Source: Anaerolineaceae bacterium UBA6073 (lineage in GTDB: Bacteria > Chloroflexota > Anaerolineae > Anaerolineales > Anaerolineaceae). From it: a DNA stretch of 7,469 nucleotides. The notes beneath the pieces are model-generated. The model was given only the letters and a program-made list of their open reading frames with translations. It made no database searches and had not been told where the DNA came from. Of this stretch, positions 6,102-7,469 are shown one piece after another. Location of the stretch: NCBI GenBank assembly GCA_002436085.1, contig DIXT01000031.1, positions 36,051 to 43,519 of the forward strand, given 5' to 3'. Both the position numbers and the translations under genes were made by a program. How positions within the stretch are numbered: position 1 is the stretch's first letter; each line of letters begins with the position of its first letter.

Positions 6102-7316
6102 TCAGCGCAAAATGCGCAGATAGTGGCGCTTACCGCACTGCAATACGCACGGCTGGTCAATCATGAGGGTCACGTCCCCTACGGTCACTCCGTCAATCTT
6201 GACACCCTGCTGCTCAATCAGCCTGCGCGCCTGATTTCGACTCTGCGCCAGCTTGTTATTGACTATCACATCCAGCAAACTCACCGCGCCCTCAAGTTTG
6301 TATTCGGGCATCTCGTCTGGCATATCGCCCTTCTGGAACATGGCAATAAACTGATTCTGTGCGTTAATGGCTGCTTCCTCACCATAGAATACGGACGTGA
6401 TAGCGTGCGCCAGCTTCATCTTGGCATCGCGGGGATGCATACTGTTGGTTTCCAGCCCGGTCAGGAAGTTGTTCAGCGCTTCCGGCGTCCAGTCCGTCGC
6501 CAGGCGGGCATAAACAGGCATAACCTTGTCCGGAATGCTCATCACTTTCCCATACATATCCTCCGCGTTGGTGTTAAGCGGGATATGGTTGCCCAGCGAT
6601 TTGCTCATGCGCACTTCGCCGTCGGTACCGGGTAGAATGCCCAGGATGATGCCGATATTCGGTTTCTGCCCGAAGAAGGTCATCAGTTTCCGGGCGGCGG
6701 TCATGATGTTGAAGAGCTGGTCAGAGCCGCCTACCTGCACATCCGCGTTCAGATGATGCGCGTCATAACCTTGCATGAGGGAGTAGAAGAATTCGTGCAG
6801 GTAAATCGGTTCGGCGTTGTCCCAGCGCTTGCGGAAATTGTCCCGCGTCAGGAATTGCTGCACGGTAAAATTGGACGCCAGGCGGAAAATTTCTTCCATG
6901 CTCAACTTGGAAAGCCATTCGGAGTTGTAGCGTACCTTGGTTTTCTCAGGGTCGAGTACACGGAAAGCCTGCTGCGCGTAAGTTTCAGCGTTGTGCATGA
7001 CTTTCTCGATGCTCATCTGAGGGCGGAGCTTGTCCTTATCGGAAGGGTCGCCGATAAGGGAAGTAAAAATACCGATCAGGAAGGTGACTTCGTGACCCAA
7101 CTCCTGAAATTGGCGCAGTTTGCGCATGGTGACGGTGTGCCCGAGGTGTAAATCGGTTGAGGTTGGATCGTAGCCGCAGTAAACCTGCAGCGGGCGGCCT
7201 TCGCGCTCGGATTCAATCAGCCGTTCGCGCAGTTCCACCGCCATGGCTTGTTCCACGGCGGGGTCTCCGTAGTCGACGCCTTGCATTAAATATTCGACCT
7301 GTTCATCAATCGTCAT
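6102..7316 (-). CDS. tyrS: Tyrosyl-tRNA synthetase
   Basis: A 404-residue class I aminoacyl-tRNA synthetase that activates tyrosine with ATP and charges tRNA-Tyr in the cytosol. The Rossmann catalytic domain holds the HIGH motif as H57-L-G-H60 in GYDPTSTDLHLGH, the tyrosine-pocket segment NADVQVGGSDQ, and the KMSKS motif as R236-M-S-K-S240. The C-terminal S4 RNA-binding domain spans about 344-404 (SLLDVIVNNKLAQSRNQARRLI). The first KMSKS lysine is replaced by arginine, a conservative change. The motifs point to the TyrZ-like bacterial type rather than the E. coli TyrS type, and the length is normal and complete. The ATG at 7316 follows GGAGG (minus strand, 7327-7323) with six bases between. 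It has its own promoter and no T-box leader. It converges on the rodA fusion with four bases between stops. Confidence 0.95.
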   Translation of the reverse strand: MTIDEQVEYLMQGVDYGDPAVEQAMAVELRERLIESEREGRPLQVYCGYDPTSTDLHLGHTVTMRKLRQFQELGHEVTFLIGIFTSLIGDPSDKDKLRPQMSIEKVMHNAETYAQQAFRVLDPEKTKVRYNSEWLSKLSMEEIFRLASNFTVQQFLTRDNFRKRWDNAEPIYLHEFFYSLMQGYDAHHLNADVQVGGSDQLFNIMTAARKLMTFFGQKPNIGIILGILPGTDGEVRMSKSLGNHIPLNTNAEDMYGKVMSIPDKVMPVYARLATDWTPEALNNFLTGLETNSMHPRDAKMKLAHAITSVFYGEEAAINAQNQFIAMFQKGDMPDEMPEYKLEGAVSLLDVIVNNKLAQSRNQARRLIEQQGVKIDGVTVGDVTLMIDQPCVLQCGKRHYLRILR

Positions 7317-7384
7317 CGTATGCCTCCATCTTGCCTGCAGGCCGCCCCCCTCATGTGCCGGTCAGGCGCTGCCAGTAATGCTGA

Positions 7385-7414
7385 ATTTTACCGCACTTTA
7401 AATCCGCGTGGAAA
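7385..7414 (-). promoter_or_regulatory. Putative tyrS promoter
   Basis: On the minus strand TTTCCA (7414-7409, four of six matches to the -35 consensus) and TAAAAT (7390-7385, a near-consensus -10) are separated by 18 bases. Transcription would start near 7378, giving a leader of about 60 bases that contains the GGAGG ribosome binding site. The leader holds a GCCTGCAGGC palindrome (7333-7342) of unknown meaning. Confidence 0.45.
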
Positions 7415-7426
7415 AGCGCAAAAAGA

Positions 7427-7469
7427 GAGGGTGTTGAAAAACACAGGTTAATCGATTACATCCAAATTT
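7427..7469 (-). mobile_element. Probable other end of the same kind of insertion sequence
   Basis: GAGGGTGTTGAAAA at 7427-7440 is the inverted partner of 67-80. Beyond it, to the window edge, the DNA turns AT-rich. Read on the minus strand, a short open frame (NLDVID) enters from outside and stops with TAA at 7450-7448, leaving 21 bases to the outer end of the repeat. This is what the 3' end of a transposase gene next to its terminal repeat would look like, matching a start codon just inside the left copy. The six codons carry little weight alone; the case rests on the 14-base inverted identity. Confidence 0.38.

Noticed and set aside
6087..6635. Open frames on the plus strand across the tyrS region (also 6526-6756, 6753-7151)
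   Set aside because: They are opposite a clear tyrosyl-tRNA synthetase with intact motifs and encode no recognisable domain.
7313..7354. A 13-codon upstream ORF overlapping the tyrS start (ATGA)
   Set aside because: It has no ribosome binding site, no tyrosine codons and an oligo-G tract, so it is not supported as a leader peptide and is likely chance.
7317..7426. T-box riboswitch upstream of tyrS
   Set aside because: The leader is only about 60 bases, the region before the repeat about 110, and no T-box core sequence or terminator hairpin is visible.

Overview
The window is moderately GC-rich and bacterial. It holds six recognisable genes in an ordinary compact bacterial layout. The gene content suggests a Gram-positive-type lineage with actinobacterial-style wall-control genes. 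My best guess is Chloroflexota, possibly class Anaerolineae, but this is inferred from gene content and order alone and has not been tested by any search.

Layout: positions 1-80 are very AT-rich (15 G/C in the first 60 bases). They end in a 14-base sequence that returns, inverted, at 7427-7440 near the other end, so the window is probably bounded by the ends of an insertion sequence. A promoter-like element at about 131-159 precedes a PHP-domain metal-dependent hydrolase (196-1260). A 137-base gap carries a hairpin and an extended -10 promoter. It leads into a tight four-gene unit: an FhaA-like protein (1398-2159), an FhaB-like membrane-anchored FHA protein (2156-2587), 5'-methylthioadenosine phosphorylase (2607-3488), and an 870-residue fusion of a RodA/FtsW glycan polymerase with a class B penicillin-binding-protein domain (3485-6097). 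Tyrosyl-tRNA synthetase (7316-6102, minus strand) converges on this unit, with four bases between the two stop codons.

How the genes fit together: fhaA, fhaB, rodA and pbpA are neighbours in the actinobacterial wall and division locus, where Ser/Thr kinases phosphorylate wall proteins and FHA domains read the phosphothreonines. Here the same parts occur in the same order, but rodA and pbpA are joined in one frame, mtnP sits between the FHA genes and the fusion, and no kinase or phosphatase gene is in the window. The most striking point is that the polymerase half keeps its presumed catalytic aspartate (D321) and family signature, while the penicillin-binding half has lost all three transpeptidase motifs (SxxK to TLIN, SxN to GCE, KTG to HAG). 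It still keeps the surrounding fold landmarks in one continuous frame. This looks like a polymerase covalently tied to a pseudo-transpeptidase that may act as a structural or activating partner. That is the main candidate for something undescribed here.
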